DNA of 64,000 nt from Chryseobacterium sp. 36-9 (GCA_001898785.1 MKVE01000016.1:99602-163601), one strand, 5' to 3'. Positions 15,165 through 24,199 are shown, counted from the stretch's first letter. The notes: generated by a model from the letters alone, not told the origin. Translations and numbers: made by a program.

Positions 15165-16442
15165 ATGAATGCCTTATTAGACTGCAACAATTTTTTCGTA
15201 TCCTGCGAAAGAACATTAGATTCTACACTGGAGAATCAGCCTGTTGTGGTATTGTCCAACAATGACGGATGCGTGGTTTCAAGAAGCAATGAAGCTAAGG
15301 CTCTGGGAATTCCAATGGGAGCACCGGCGTTTAAATACAAAGATCTTTTTGCAGAACATCGGGTAAGAGTGTTCTCCGCAAAATTTGAACTTTATAATTT
15401 TTATAGCCAAGAGGTGATGAAAATAGCAAGCAAATATGTTATGAAACACGAGGTTTACAGTATTGATGAACTATTTTTAGATTTCCACGGTTTCAGATAT
15501 TTTGACTTAGAAAAATATTGTATTGATATTAAAAATAAGATTAAAGTAGAGCTCAAAGGGCTTCCGGTAAGTATTGGCGTTGCACCGACAAAAACACTTT
15601 GTAAAATTGCGAATCATATTGTAAAAAAAGAGCCTATCAAATATTGTGAAGGTGTCTATATAATGGATTCTAAAGAAAAAATAGAAGCCGCATTGAAGGA
15701 TCTGGATGTAGGAGATGTTTGGGGAATTGGCAGAAAACTGAGCGCAAAAATGATGGACAACGGCGTTTATAAAGCCTGGGATCTTCTACAAAAGCCGGAG
15801 ATATGGATACGAAAAATAATGGGCATCCATGGTGTGAGAATGATTAATGAACTGAAGGGAATTCCTCAATTGGAACTCGATAAAGCTTCTCCAAAAAAGT
15901 CTATTGTCGTTAGCAGAAGTTTTATGAAAATGGTTACTAACAAAGAAGAAATCGCAGAACGTATCGAAACTTTCGCTATCTATTGTGCTGAGAAATTGAG
16001 GAAGCAAAATTCTTGCTGTAAAGTCATCAGTGTATTTATCCAAACCAACCGATTCCGAAAAGAACTAGGGGAATACAAGGACGGCTTTTCTATTGTTTTA
16101 CCCAATCCCAGCAGTTCGTCTATTGTTTTGGCAAAGTACGCGAATTCGATCTTTGAGGCTATCTATAAAGAAGGATTCCACTATAAAAAAGCAGGCGTTA
16201 TGGTTTCGGATTTTGTTCCTGATAACGAAAGACTGATTAACCTTTTTGAAAAAGATGTCGATTCCAAGCATATTCCTATTATGAAAGCGATTGATAAACT
16301 GAATTCAAAATATGGGAAAGATAAAATCAGATTAGGCGGAATGTCCGGAAAAAACACTTACGGCAGAGCCATTCTTTCACCGGAATATGAAGAATTCCTG
16401 AAAAATAATATATTGCCGGAAGCCAATTACAGATTTCATTAA
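15165..16442 (+). CDS. umuC: Y-family DNA polymerase, UmuC type
   Basis: 425 residues from ATG at 15165 (MNALLDCNNFFVSCERTL, the expected N-terminus). An earlier in-frame TTG/ATG at 15135-15140 coincides with a TAACTTTG -7 box, so it is probably not translated. Motifs of translesion polymerases are intact: LDCNNFF (first metal Asp), YSIDELFLDF (catalytic Asp-Glu), GIAPTKTL-like GVAPTKTLCKIANH, and GIGRKLSAKM of the thumb. The C-terminal region is UmuC-like, longer than DinB. No umuD lies beside it, so the regulatory partner must be elsewhere or absent. It copies damaged DNA with low fidelity. Confidence 0.92.
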   Translation: MNALLDCNNFFVSCERTLDSTLENQPVVVLSNNDGCVVSRSNEAKALGIPMGAPAFKYKDLFAEHRVRVFSAKFELYNFYSQEVMKIASKYVMKHEVYSIDELFLDFHGFRYFDLEKYCIDIKNKIKVELKGLPVSIGVAPTKTLCKIANHIVKKEPIKYCEGVYIMDSKEKIEAALKDLDVGDVWGIGRKLSAKMMDNGVYKAWDLLQKPEIWIRKIMGIHGVRMINELKGIPQLELDKASPKKSIVVSRSFMKMVTNKEEIAERIETFAIYCAEKLRKQNSCCKVISVFIQTNRFRKELGEYKDGFSIVLPNPSSSSIVLAKYANSIFEAIYKEGFHYKKAGVMVSDFVPDNERLINLFEKDVDSKHIPIMKAIDKLNSKYGKDKIRLGGMSGKNTYGRAILSPEYEEFLKNNILPEANYRFH

Positions 16443-16449
16443 AATAAAA

Positions 16450-16476
16450 AAAACTATCACATGTGTGATAGTTTTT
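16450..16476. terminator. Bidirectional terminator between umuC and clpS
   Basis: AAAACTATCACA-TGTGATAGTTTT palindrome with A and T tracts between two convergent genes. Confidence 0.8.
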
Positions 16477-16479
16477 GTT

Positions 16480-16782
16480 TTATACTATTTCAGAACTCAG
16501 ACCTCTGTCAAGCAATGCCTGATTCATGGGTTTAAGCTTTTCTAATGCTCCGGTTTTTACAGTACATTTTCCTTTGTAATGGACCAGGATCGTACATTGT
16601 TCCGCCTGTTCCAAAGTGTGTTCACAAATCTCGATGAGACACATGATTACAAAATCAAATGTATTGATATCATCATTATGAAGCACCAGCTTGTACACTT
16701 CATCCTCTTCTTCCAAAACCAATACTTCTTCCTCGTACTCGCGTTTTGGCTGATCGTAAGATTTGTTGTTATAGATTTTCAT
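16480..16782 (-). CDS. clpS: ATP-dependent Clp protease adaptor ClpS
   Basis: 100 residues. The ClpS core is clear: YKLVLHNDDINTFDFVIMCL, then HTLEQAEQCTILVHYKGKC and the C-terminal ALLDRGLSSEIV. The N-terminus is an acidic, extended tail of about 28 residues, as in other ClpS proteins. It delivers N-end-rule substrates to ClpAP; the residues that bind the N-degron (the HNDD segment and the His of HTLEQ) are present. The start lies 9 nt after the stop of the CorC/CNNM gene, so the two are co-transcribed. Confidence 0.95.
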   Translation of the reverse strand: MKIYNNKSYDQPKREYEEEVLVLEEEDEVYKLVLHNDDINTFDFVIMCLIEICEHTLEQAEQCTILVHYKGKCTVKTGALEKLKPMNQALLDRGLSSEIV

Positions 16783-16791
16783 AATTATTGA

Positions 16792-18150
16792 TTAACCTTC
16801 AGTGATTTCGTCTGTGATATCTTCTACCAAGGATTTGTTATAAAACAATTCTACCAATTCTACACTCTTATTTTGCATCTTAAGGATCTTAAAATGATAA
16901 GGCCCGTAATCGAATTCCTGATTTTCTTCCGGAATATCCTGTAATTCATTTAAGATAAAACCGGCCAATGTGTTATATTCTCCTTCTTCGGAAGGCGGGA
17001 TTTTTTTGGGAAGACACTCGTTGATTTCTTCCAAAGGCTGCGTTGCTTTTACCCAATAGGTATTATCTCCAACTTTATCAACAATCTTATCCTCTTCATC
17101 TTCCTCATCCTGGATCTCGCCGACTAACTCTTCCAAAATATCTTCCAGCGTAATGATTCCCTCTGTTCCACCGAATTCATCAATAACAATTGCCATATGC
17201 TGTTTTTTGAACTGGAATACTTTTAACAAGTCCGAAATCTTTTTACTTCCAACAACGAAGAATGCTTCTCTCATCAAGCCTCTCAGATCCTCGTGAGTTA
17301 GTTCACCTTTACTTTTGATGTATTCTCTGATAATTTCTTTCGTATAAAAAATCCCTACAATATTATCAATCGAACCTTCATAAACCGGAATACGCGAATA
17401 ACCGCTATCCATAATCTGAGAAATAATTTCTTCCTTGTCATCCTCAATATCGATAGAAGAAATATTTTGTCTCGTGATCATAATTTGCTTGGCATTATGA
17501 TCTGTAAAATCAAATGCATTCTTGATGATCTCATAATTTTCCTCTTCGATTTCTCCACTGTCTGCGGATTGTTTTACCAACAACTGCAATTCTTCTGTAG
17601 AGTGAATATCGTGTTCCGAAGCCGGATGTATTTTGATAATTCTTAAAAATCCGTTAGATAATGAATTCATCAACCAAATAAATGGACGGAAGACATTATA
17701 AAATAGATGCAAAGGATATGCAATGAACAAGGTTGTAGATTCCGATTTTCTAATCGCAATCGATTTTGGAACTAATTCTCCAAATACAATGTGCATCACT
17801 GTAATCAACAAGAAGCTGCAAACAACTGAAATAGTTGTAACCGTAGTTTGAGCCAACTCAATATTCAATGAATGAAAAATAGATTCTATAATATGATGCA
17901 AAGCACTCTCTCCTACCCAACCAAGGGCAAGTGATGCCAACGTAATTCCTAACTGGGTTGCTGACAGATAAGCATCAAGATTTTTGATAATATTTTCGGC
18001 TTGTTTTGCCATTGTGTTCCCTTCTGCAGCTTTGAGCTGGATCTGGGAGTATCGTACTTTAACGATTGAGAATTCGGCGGCTACGAAAAAGCCATTCAGA
18101 AGAACTAAAAATAATGCAATGAGAAGTTTGACTAAACTATCGGGGTCCAT
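16792..18150 (-). CDS. CNNM/CorC (hemolysin C-like) family membrane protein
   Basis: 452 residues. An N-terminal DUF21/CNNM transmembrane domain (about 1-190) has helices at 8-26, 60-80, 100-130 and 140-165. It is followed by a CBS pair (about 205-330: FDFTDHNAKQIMITRQNI, GYSRIPVYEGSIDNIVGIFY, AIVIDEFGGTEGIITLEDIL) and a CorC_HlyC transporter-associated domain (about 345-440). Homologues affect magnesium or cobalt efflux; in flavobacteria one such protein, GldE, assists gliding, but this copy cannot be assigned to it from sequence alone. It precedes clpS in a two-gene unit. Confidence 0.88.
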   Translation of the reverse strand: MDPDSLVKLLIALFLVLLNGFFVAAEFSIVKVRYSQIQLKAAEGNTMAKQAENIIKNLDAYLSATQLGITLASLALGWVGESALHHIIESIFHSLNIELAQTTVTTISVVCSFLLITVMHIVFGELVPKSIAIRKSESTTLFIAYPLHLFYNVFRPFIWLMNSLSNGFLRIIKIHPASEHDIHSTEELQLLVKQSADSGEIEEENYEIIKNAFDFTDHNAKQIMITRQNISSIDIEDDKEEIISQIMDSGYSRIPVYEGSIDNIVGIFYTKEIIREYIKSKGELTHEDLRGLMREAFFVVGSKKISDLLKVFQFKKQHMAIVIDEFGGTEGIITLEDILEELVGEIQDEEDEEDKIVDKVGDNTYWVKATQPLEEINECLPKKIPPSEEGEYNTLAGFILNELQDIPEENQEFDYGPYHFKILKMQNKSVELVELFYNKSLVEDITDEITEG

Positions 18151-18347
18151 GTAATGTTGTTATACAATCTGCACAAAGATAGATAATTTTTTTAATATCA
18201 ATTATGATGTTGAGCATAAGAATTGGAGTTATCAAGAGCTGCGAATATTTGGTTTGATAGTGTCGCTCTTACGGAACTCCGCTTCAACCGTTCTATTTTC
18301 TACAGTCATTTCGCTTGAAATCACACTTCCATCAGGCCCAAAATAAT

Positions 18348-18385
18348 AAAAAGCACTGAAGTTTGACCTCCAATGCTTTTTATAA
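18348..18385 (-). terminator. Probable terminator of the atp operon
   Basis: On the minus strand AAAAAGCA and TGCTTTTT arms close a loop of about 18 nt, downstream of the atpG stop codon. Confidence 0.5.
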
Positions 18386-18412
18386 CTAACTACTAACTTT
18401 AACTTATCTTTA

Positions 18413-19279
18413 TTAACTGTTCTTAAGCGCTTCTGCTCCGGAAACAATTTCTAATATTTCGTTGGTGATGGCTGCCTGTCTTGCTTTGTTGTAGAAAATC
18501 TTAAGATCATTTCTAAGTGCCTCTGCATTATCGGTCGCCTTGTGCATCGCTGTCATCCTTGCACCGTGTTCTGATGCTACAGAATCTAAAACAGCTTTGA
18601 ATATCTGAGTTTTAATTGATTTCGGAATCAATGTTTCCAAAATTTCTTGTCTTCCTGGTTCGAAAATGTAATCTACATTAACGTCTGAGCTTGTTTTTTC
18701 TGCAGAAACTGCAATTGGTAAAACCTGCTCAGTTACTACTTCCTGAGTAGCAGCGTTGATGAATTTGTTATAAACAACGTAAACTTTGTCAAACTTTCCA
18801 GCTTTGAAATCTGACATCACTTTACTTGTCATATTTGAAACATGGTCGAAAGAAAGATTGTCAAACAAAGAACTGTGGTTTTCGTAAACAGTTTTGTTTT
18901 TTCTAAGTGCATCAAAAGCTTTCTTACCGATGGTTAAAACCTCCACATCTACATTTTCGTTAGCGGAGAACTGAGCGTTCAATTCTTTGATAACAGAAGA
19001 GTTGAAAGCTCCAGCCAAACCTCTGTTGGAAGTCACCGTAATGAAAAGCACTTTTTTAACTTCTCTTTCTATAGCGAATTCTGAGATGTTCTCAGCATCA
19101 GAAGCAGCACTTACGTTCTCTATAATCTCCTGAAGTTTTTCTGAGTAAGGTCTCAGCATTACGATTGCGTCTTGTGCTTTCTTCAGTTTCGCAGCGGAAA
19201 CCATTTTCATAGCACTTGTAATCTGCATCGTTGAAGATATAGATGAAATCCTGCCTCGTATTTCTTTTAAGTTTGCCAT
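18413..19279 (-). CDS. atpG: ATP synthase F1 subunit gamma
   Basis: 288 residues, the usual length. The N-terminal coiled-coil strand (LKEIRGRISSISSTMQITSA, MKMVSAAKLKKAQ) and the C-terminal helix (EHGARMTAMHKATDNAEALR, ARQAAITNEILEIVSGAEAL) form the rotating shaft in the alpha/beta ring. The central Rossmann-like part has FITVTSNRGLAGAFNS. It is the last gene of the cluster here; atpD and atpC do not follow, unlike the order in Escherichia coli. Confidence 0.97.
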   Translation of the reverse strand: MANLKEIRGRISSISSTMQITSAMKMVSAAKLKKAQDAIVMLRPYSEKLQEIIENVSAASDAENISEFAIEREVKKVLFITVTSNRGLAGAFNSSVIKELNAQFSANENVDVEVLTIGKKAFDALRKNKTVYENHSSLFDNLSFDHVSNMTSKVMSDFKAGKFDKVYVVYNKFINAATQEVVTEQVLPIAVSAEKTSSDVNVDYIFEPGRQEILETLIPKSIKTQIFKAVLDSVASEHGARMTAMHKATDNAEALRNDLKIFYNKARQAAITNEILEIVSGAEALKNS

Positions 19280-19286
19280 ATTATTT

Positions 19287-19362
19287 TTAGTTGTTGGTTG
19301 TCGGTTGTTGGTTGTTAGTTTTAGAAAATTCTGTCAACTATCAACCAAAAACCATCAACTAA
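19287..19362. repeat. Inverted heptanucleotide repeats between atpA and atpG
   Basis: Plus strand: TTAGTTG, TTGGTTG, TCGGTTG, TTGGTTG, TTAGTTT (19287-19321), then CAACTAT, CAACCAA, AAACCAT, CAACTAA (19335-19362). The two blocks are mutually complementary over much of their length, so the atpA-atpG intercistronic RNA can fold into a long hairpin immediately upstream of the atpG start. Confidence 0.8.
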
Positions 19363-19365
19363 TTT

Positions 19366-20943
19366 TTAATTATATTTCGCAGAAAGTTCTGTTGCAACTT
19401 GCTTCAAAACACCAGTTAATTGGTCATCAATTTTACCGGCTTTTAGAGCTGCCATCACTTCCGGATGTTTGTTTCTCAAGAAATCCACATATTCTACCTG
19501 GAATTCCTTTACCTTTCTGATTGGGATATTTCTCAATAGGTTCTCAGTTCCTGCATAGATCATCGCCACTTGGCTTTCTACCGGAAGTGGAGAGTTCACC
19601 GGCTGCTTCAAAAGTTCCACGTTTCTTTCTCCTTTTGAGATAACTGCCAACGTAGCAGCATCCAAGTCAGAACCGAACTTCGCAAACGCTTCCAATTCTT
19701 TATATTGAGCCTGGTCTAATTTCAAGGTACCAGACACTTTTTTCATTGATTTGATCTGAGCGTTACCTCCAACTCTCGATACAGAGATACCAACGTTGAT
19801 CGCCGGACGAACCCCTGAGTTGAACAAGTCAGACTCTAGGAAAATCTGGCCGTCTGTAATAGAAATTACGTTGGTCGGAATATATGCAGAAACGTCACCA
19901 GCCTGAGTTTCGATGATTGGAAGTGCTGTTAATGAACCACCACCTTTCACGATTGGCTTAAGAGATTCTGGCAAATCGTTCATTTGTTTTGCGATAGAAT
20001 CATCAGCAATTACTTTTGCTGCTCTTTCCAATAATCTGGAGTGCAAGTAGAAAACGTCTCCTGGATAAGCCTCACGGCCTGGTGGTCTTCTCAATAGAAG
20101 AGAAAGCTCACGGTAAGCAACCGCCTGTTTTGATAAATCATCATAAACGATCAAAGCAGCACGACCAGTGTCTCTGAAGTATTCTCCGATAGAAGCACCT
20201 GCCATCGCAGAATAAACCTGCATTGGAACCGGGTCAGAAGCGTTAGCAGCAACAATTACTGTATAAGCCAAAGCCCCTTTATCTTCTAATGTTTTAACGA
20301 TTTGTGCTACAGTTGAAGCTTTTTGTCCAATTGCAACATATATACAATATACTGGCTGACCAGCATCATAAAATTCTTTTTGATTGATAATGGTGTCAAT
20401 AGCAACAACTGTCTTACCAGTCTGTCTGTCACCAATGATCAACTCTCTTTGTCCTCTTCCTACAGGAATCATAGAATCGATAGCAACGATACCAGTCTGA
20501 AGCGGTTCAGTTACCGGCTGACGGAAGATAACTCCCGGCGCTTTTCTTTCCAAAGGCATCTCGTAAAGTTCACCTTCGATAGGTCCTTTTCCATCGATTG
20601 GATTTCCCAGAGTATCAACAACTCTACCAAGCATTCCTTCTCCAACTTTGATAGAAGAGATTCTGTTAGTTCTTTTTACAGTATCACCTTCTTTTACCAT
20701 TTTGGATTCACCAAGAAGTGCCACACCTACGTTATCTTCTTCAAGGTTAAGAACGATACCTTCTACTCCAGCTTCGAATCTTACCAATTCTCCGTACTGC
20801 ACATTTTCTAAACCGTAAACACGAGCGATACCATCACCGATAGTAAGTACAGTTCCAACTTCTTCTACGTTAGATTGAGTATCGAAATTTGCTAATTGCT
20901 GCTTCAGTATCGCTGATACTTCTGCCGGATTTATTTCTGCCAT
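19366..20943 (-). CDS. atpA: ATP synthase F1 subunit alpha
   Basis: 525 residues. The Walker A motif GDRQTGKT (about residue 170) and the alpha signature [14 protein letters not shown] are present, as are [15 protein letters not shown] and [20 protein letters not shown] of the N-terminal beta-barrel. It forms the non-catalytic nucleotide-binding subunits of F1. It lies in atpB-E-F-H-A-G order and is separated from atpG by the heptamer-repeat hairpin. Confidence 0.98.
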   Translation of the reverse strand: MAEINPAEVSAILKQQLANFDTQSNVEEVGTVLTIGDGIARVYGLENVQYGELVRFEAGVEGIVLNLEEDNVGVALLGESKMVKEGDTVKRTNRISSIKVGEGMLGRVVDTLGNPIDGKGPIEGELYEMPLERKAPGVIFRQPVTEPLQTGIVAIDSMIPVGRGQRELIIGDRQTGKTVVAIDTIINQKEFYDAGQPVYCIYVAIGQKASTVAQIVKTLEDKGALAYTVIVAANASDPVPMQVYSAMAGASIGEYFRDTGRAALIVYDDLSKQAVAYRELSLLLRRPPGREAYPGDVFYLHSRLLERAAKVIADDSIAKQMNDLPESLKPIVKGGGSLTALPIIETQAGDVSAYIPTNVISITDGQIFLESDLFNSGVRPAINVGISVSRVGGNAQIKSMKKVSGTLKLDQAQYKELEAFAKFGSDLDAATLAVISKGERNVELLKQPVNSPLPVESQVAMIYAGTENLLRNIPIRKVKEFQVEYVDFLRNKHPEVMAALKAGKIDDQLTGVLKQVATELSAKYN

Positions 20944-20960
20944 TATATGGTTGTTTTTTC

Positions 20961-21497
20961 TTAATTAAGTTGAAATTCTTTTTTGATATTGTTCAGTTTT
21001 GTTTTAACTGAAGCATCGATTTGCTGGTCACCTACTCTCAGAATGTAACCTCCGAGAATTTCCGGTTTGATAATCGTTTCCAAATCGTAGTTAGAAACAT
21101 TTATCATATTAGAATCAGCAATGATTTTCTGAATATTTTGCTCTGACAATTTTGTAGCTGTAACCAAAGAGATACGTTGCGTTCCTTTGATGTCTTCTAC
21201 TTTATTGATGAATTCCTGAGCAATATTTTTAAGCTGAGATTCTCTGCCTTGTCTGATGACTAATCTGATGATATTTTGGGAAACCGAAGAAAAATTCTTA
21301 AAAATTTCCAAAGCTACAGCATCTTTTTTTCTGGCATCAATGAAAGGCGTATTAAGAAATTGATTTAATTCCTTAGATTCAGACATAATTTTAACAACGT
21401 CTTTCATCTCAGCAAAAACCGATTCTGTATTACCGGATTCCTGTGTGAAATCCAATAAACCTTGTGCGTATCTTTTAGCTACTTTAGATGTCAGCAT
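20961..21497 (-). CDS. atpH: ATP synthase F1 subunit delta
   Basis: 178 residues. The N-terminus ([20 protein letters not shown]) and the C-terminal strand ([20 protein letters not shown], then [15 protein letters not shown]) are the delta/OSCP signatures. It joins the b-subunit stator to the top of F1. It is 5 nt from atpF and 17 nt from atpA, clearly within one transcript. Confidence 0.96.
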   Translation of the reverse strand: MLTSKVAKRYAQGLLDFTQESGNTESVFAEMKDVVKIMSESKELNQFLNTPFIDARKKDAVALEIFKNFSSVSQNIIRLVIRQGRESQLKNIAQEFINKVEDIKGTQRISLVTATKLSEQNIQKIIADSNMINVSNYDLETIIKPEILGGYILRVGDQQIDASVKTKLNNIKKEFQLN

Positions 21498-21502
21498 CCT
21501 GA

Positions 21503-22000
21503 TTAGTTAAGGTTAGATTTGTTTAAAATATTTTCTACCAAAGTATTGTGCGCACCATCGTTATTCAATTTCTCTCTCAAGATATTTTCAGCGATGTTAA
21601 CAGACAAAGTACCGATCTGATTTTTGATGTCAGCCATAGCCGCATTCTTTTCCGTTTGGATAGATTGTCTGGCTGCCTCAATCATTTTCTCGCCTTCAGC
21701 TTTTGCACTGTCTTTAGCTTCATTAACGATTTTATCCTTCATTTCTCTCGCTTCTTTCAAGATACCGTCTCTTTCAGCTCTTGCTTCGCGTAGGATTCTT
21801 TCGTTATCTTCTTTCAACTGAGCCATCTCTTGTTTAGCTAATTTTGCCTGATTAAGCGCATCAATGATAGATGTTTCTCTCTCATCGATAGATTTAAGAA
21901 TTGGTTTCCAGGCAAACTTTCCTAAGATGAAAAGCAATACCAGGAAAATGATGGACTGAATAATAAATAATCCTGATGAAAACTGATGAAGTAATTCCAT
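21503..22000 (-). CDS. atpF: ATP synthase F0 subunit b
   Basis: 165 residues. One membrane helix near the N-terminus (about 10-30, LFIIQSIIFLVLLFILGKFA) is followed by a long charged coiled coil (KLAKQEMAQLKEDNERILRE, KEAREMKDKIVNEAKDSAKA) that forms the peripheral stalk. A single b gene is present, with no b' paralogue. A hairpin lies in the 87-nt gap between atpE and this gene. Confidence 0.96.
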   Translation of the reverse strand: MELLHQFSSGLFIIQSIIFLVLLFILGKFAWKPILKSIDERETSIIDALNQAKLAKQEMAQLKEDNERILREARAERDGILKEAREMKDKIVNEAKDSAKAEGEKMIEAARQSIQTEKNAAMADIKNQIGTLSVNIAENILREKLNNDGAHNTLVENILNKSNLN

Positions 22001-22037
22001 TATATAGTGAGATTAATTTTTTAAAATTTTTAAATTT

Positions 22038-22072
22038 AAACATTGTTGCAGCCAACCGCTACAACAATGTTT
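22038..22072 (-). promoter_or_regulatory. Intercistronic hairpin between atpE and atpF
   Basis: An 11-bp perfect stem, AAACATTGTTG / CAACAATGTTT, closes a 13-nt region with a further 3-bp stem. It starts 16 nt after the atpE stop codon. No run of T follows on the minus strand, so it is probably not a full terminator. It may stabilise upstream atpE mRNA, whose product is needed in about ten copies per complex. Confidence 0.6.
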
Positions 22073-22087
22073 TAAGTTTTGTTTGGC

Positions 22088-22279
22088 TTATGATGCGAAT
22101 AACGCAGCGAAAGCAACACCTTCTACTAGTGCAGCAGCAATAAGCATAGCAGTTTGGATTTTTCCAGATTGTTCTGGTTGTCTAGCGATTGCTTCAAGAG
22201 CAGCCGCACCAATTTTTCCAAGACCGATACCTACACCTAGTACAATAAGACCTGCACCAATAATTCTAGGGATTTCCAT
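22088..22279 (-). CDS. atpE: ATP synthase F0 subunit c
   Basis: 63 residues, shorter than the usual 70-90. Two membrane helices flank the polar loop ARQPEQ. The ion-binding carboxylate is Glu53 in the segment ALVEGVAFAA. The residue after it is Gly, not Ser or Thr, and helix 1 (VGIGLGKIGAAALEAI) lacks the Gln of Na+-type rings, so proton coupling is likely. It forms the rotor ring. Followed by a hairpin that may set its expression level. Confidence 0.96.
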   Translation of the reverse strand: MEIPRIIGAGLIVLGVGIGLGKIGAAALEAIARQPEQSGKIQTAMLIAAALVEGVAFAALFAS

Positions 22280-22315
22280 AATATATAATTTAAAAAATTG
22301 TTTTTTCTAATTTAA

Positions 22316-23434
22316 TTAATGAGCGTGGTCATGCTCGTGCTCTTCCACAGCCATACCGATAAACAAAGCCGAAAGCATTGTAAAGATATAAGCCTGCAAA
22401 AACGCTACTAATACTTCCAATAAATAGATTACCAATGTCAGGAATGGAAACGCAACACCTGCAATCCAGTTTTTGAAAATGTAAATTGAACCAATCAAAG
22501 TCATTACAACGATGTGACCAGCTGTCATATTTGCAAAAAGACGAATCATTAATGCAAATGGCTTAGTCAAAGTTCCTAACAATTCGATTGGCAACATAAT
22601 AAATTTCATCGGAACAGGAACGCCCGGCATCCAGAAGATATGTTTCCAATAATCTTTTGACCCGGAAAAAGTCGTAATCAGATAAGTCATAATAGCCAGG
22701 AAGAATGTAATCGCAATATTACCGGTTACATTAATTCCAAAAGGCATCAAACCTAGAACATTCAGGAACAAGATGAAGAAAAATACCGTTAACAGATACC
22801 CCATAAATCTCTTATACTTGTGGCCGATGTTAGGAATCGCAATATCATCTCTTACGAAAATAATGATTGGCTCCAGAAATTTAGCAGCACCTGAAGGAAT
22901 CAATGACTTTTTATAAGACCTAGCCATTCCACCGAACAGAACAATCATCAAAACCGCTACTAAGAAAATCACCAAAACACTTTTAGTAATAGACAAGTCC
23001 AAAACTCTTTTTTCAGTTGGGTGATGAGCTTCGTCTAATGTAATCGTTCCTTTAGAATCTGTTCTGTAGATTTTTTCGTGGTGAAGCGTGTAGAATTTAC
23101 CATTGCTTTCTACCGGAGAACCATGGATAAACTCATGACCATCCACACCCTTTGTATTACTCATAAAGAAATGAAATCCTTCATCATAAATAATCACCGG
23201 CAATGGAAACCCGATGTGATGACCATCCTTATCTACCATAATCGCCACGTCGTGAGCATCCAAAATGTGATGATCCACAAACTCTTTGACTTCTTTGGTA
23301 GCGCGGTCTTTTTCAGAAAGTTCAGAAGTTTCAGTTACAGGTTTACCGTGTTGATTTTCAACATTTTCGTGCTGAGCAAAAGTGGTTACAAACATCAATA
23401 AACTGTAAAATAAAATTGCCGTTTTCTTTAGCAT
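22316..23434 (-). CDS. atpB: ATP synthase F0 subunit a with N-terminal exported extension
   Basis: 372 residues, about 120 longer than the Escherichia coli protein. The N-terminus is a signal peptide (MLKKTAILFYSLLMFVTTFA) followed by about 120 polar, His-rich residues that should lie in the periplasm. The membrane core starts near residue 150. The essential Arg lies in KPFALMIRLFANMTAGH, and ALFIGMAVEEHEHDHAH ends the protein. Long a subunits of this type are usual in Bacteroidota. It forms the proton half-channels against the c ring. Confidence 0.95.
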   Translation of the reverse strand: MLKKTAILFYSLLMFVTTFAQHENVENQHGKPVTETSELSEKDRATKEVKEFVDHHILDAHDVAIMVDKDGHHIGFPLPVIIYDEGFHFFMSNTKGVDGHEFIHGSPVESNGKFYTLHHEKIYRTDSKGTITLDEAHHPTEKRVLDLSITKSVLVIFLVAVLMIVLFGGMARSYKKSLIPSGAAKFLEPIIIFVRDDIAIPNIGHKYKRFMGYLLTVFFFILFLNVLGLMPFGINVTGNIAITFFLAIMTYLITTFSGSKDYWKHIFWMPGVPVPMKFIMLPIELLGTLTKPFALMIRLFANMTAGHIVVMTLIGSIYIFKNWIAGVAFPFLTLVIYLLEVLVAFLQAYIFTMLSALFIGMAVEEHEHDHAH

Positions 23435-23494
23435 CGGTAGATTTTTTTTTCGTTTTGCAAAAATAGACTATTTTTTTTCTTTTGAAGAATATTT

Positions 23495-23866
23495 TTACTG
23501 TTTTTTGTCATAATTAATTAACCGAATTGCATAGTATGTAAGCAATGCTGTCAGAACAAAATACGGAATGATAAAATGGAACTTGTAGTCTGGGATTTCC
23601 TCGAAATGAAGCTTATTTTTTATCAGATACATCATCCCGAATTTCACCAGAATCAGCCCTATCACCGCCAACCCGAGGAATTGTGGAATGATTTTGTTAA
23701 TAAGAACAATCAATGTTATCATCATCATAAAGATAATGGCGAGGAACAGATAAAACTTGATAATAACCACTTCGTCAAGATGAAATGCAAATTTCCAGAT
23801 TGCGAAATGTATAATAAATGTGAGAAAAAATATCACACTGATAATAAGGTTACTTTTGTTTTGCAT
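23495..23866 (-). CDS. Small 4-TM membrane protein in the atp operon (AtpI-like position)
   Basis: 123 residues with four hydrophobic helices (about 8-28, 35-57, 62-82, 97-117) and few polar loops. It overlaps atpZ by 17 nt and is 60 nt upstream of atpB, the position held by atpI in many operons. Sequence similarity to AtpI is not obvious to me; it resembles the flavobacterial DUF6168-type proteins. A role in F0 assembly or c-ring insertion is inferred from position only. Confidence 0.65.
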   Translation of the reverse strand: MQNKSNLIISVIFFLTFIIHFAIWKFAFHLDEVVIIKFYLFLAIIFMMMITLIVLINKIIPQFLGLAVIGLILVKFGMMYLIKNKLHFEEIPDYKFHFIIPYFVLTALLTYYAIRLINYDKKQ

Positions 23867-24104
23867 CGTCCTGTTGTTCTTTATTTAAAATTTCGAGTCT
23901 TTTCAAAGTTGTATATAATGAAAGGCAAAGACCGGTGAGTCCTATCACTAAAACCAAAACATTGGACCCGGTTTCAAAATACAAATCCAACTGATGTCCA
24001 CCCCAAAAAGCAATTCCAATGATGAACAGCATCTGAAACACCACAGAAGAATACTTGCCATATTTTCTAAGGGAATCGGAGGCGTTATTTTTTTTGTCTT
24101 CCAA
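23850..24104 (-). CDS. atpZ: AtpZ/AtpI family protein
   Basis: 84 residues with two membrane helices (about 18-38 and 47-66). The motif KYSSVVFQMLFIIGIAFWGG followed by HQLDLYFETGSNVLVLVIGL matches the AtpZ/AtpI family, whose members are encoded at the head of ATP synthase operons and help in assembly or ion supply. It is the first gene of the cluster. A TACTTTTG -7 box lies just upstream on the minus strand (24118-24125). Confidence 0.85.
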   Translation of the reverse strand: MEDKKNNASDSLRKYGKYSSVVFQMLFIIGIAFWGGHQLDLYFETGSNVLVLVIGLTGLCLSLYTTLKRLEILNKEQQDDAKQK

Positions 24105-24117
24105 TTTTTGATTTTTG

Positions 24118-24125
24118 CAAAAGTA
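24118..24125 (-). promoter_or_regulatory. -7 box for the atp operon
   Basis: TACTTTTG on the minus strand, 13 nt upstream of atpZ, matches TAnnTTTG. No convincing -33 TTG is seen. Confidence 0.4.
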
Positions 24126-24172
24126 AGGAAAGTATTTTATCTTATTCTTATTGTAGATTTTAACACAAAGTG

Positions 24173-24199
24173 CACAAAGATTTCTTTTGAAATTATTAA
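24173..24199. repeat. CACAAAG-type dispersed intergenic element, copy 2 core
   Basis: CACAAAGATTTC (24173-24184) and GAAATTATTAA (24189-24199) recur from 3031-3068 in the same order, with a shorter spacer (4 nt against 15). Confidence 0.45.

Noticed and set aside
18232..18447. 71-codon minus-strand frame overlapping the atpG 3' end
   Set aside because: It overlaps atpG by 35 nt in another frame, runs through the likely atp terminator, and its product matches no family I know. Its end (GPDGSVISSEMTVENRTVEA) looks faintly coding and might be a gene remnant, but I cannot support it.
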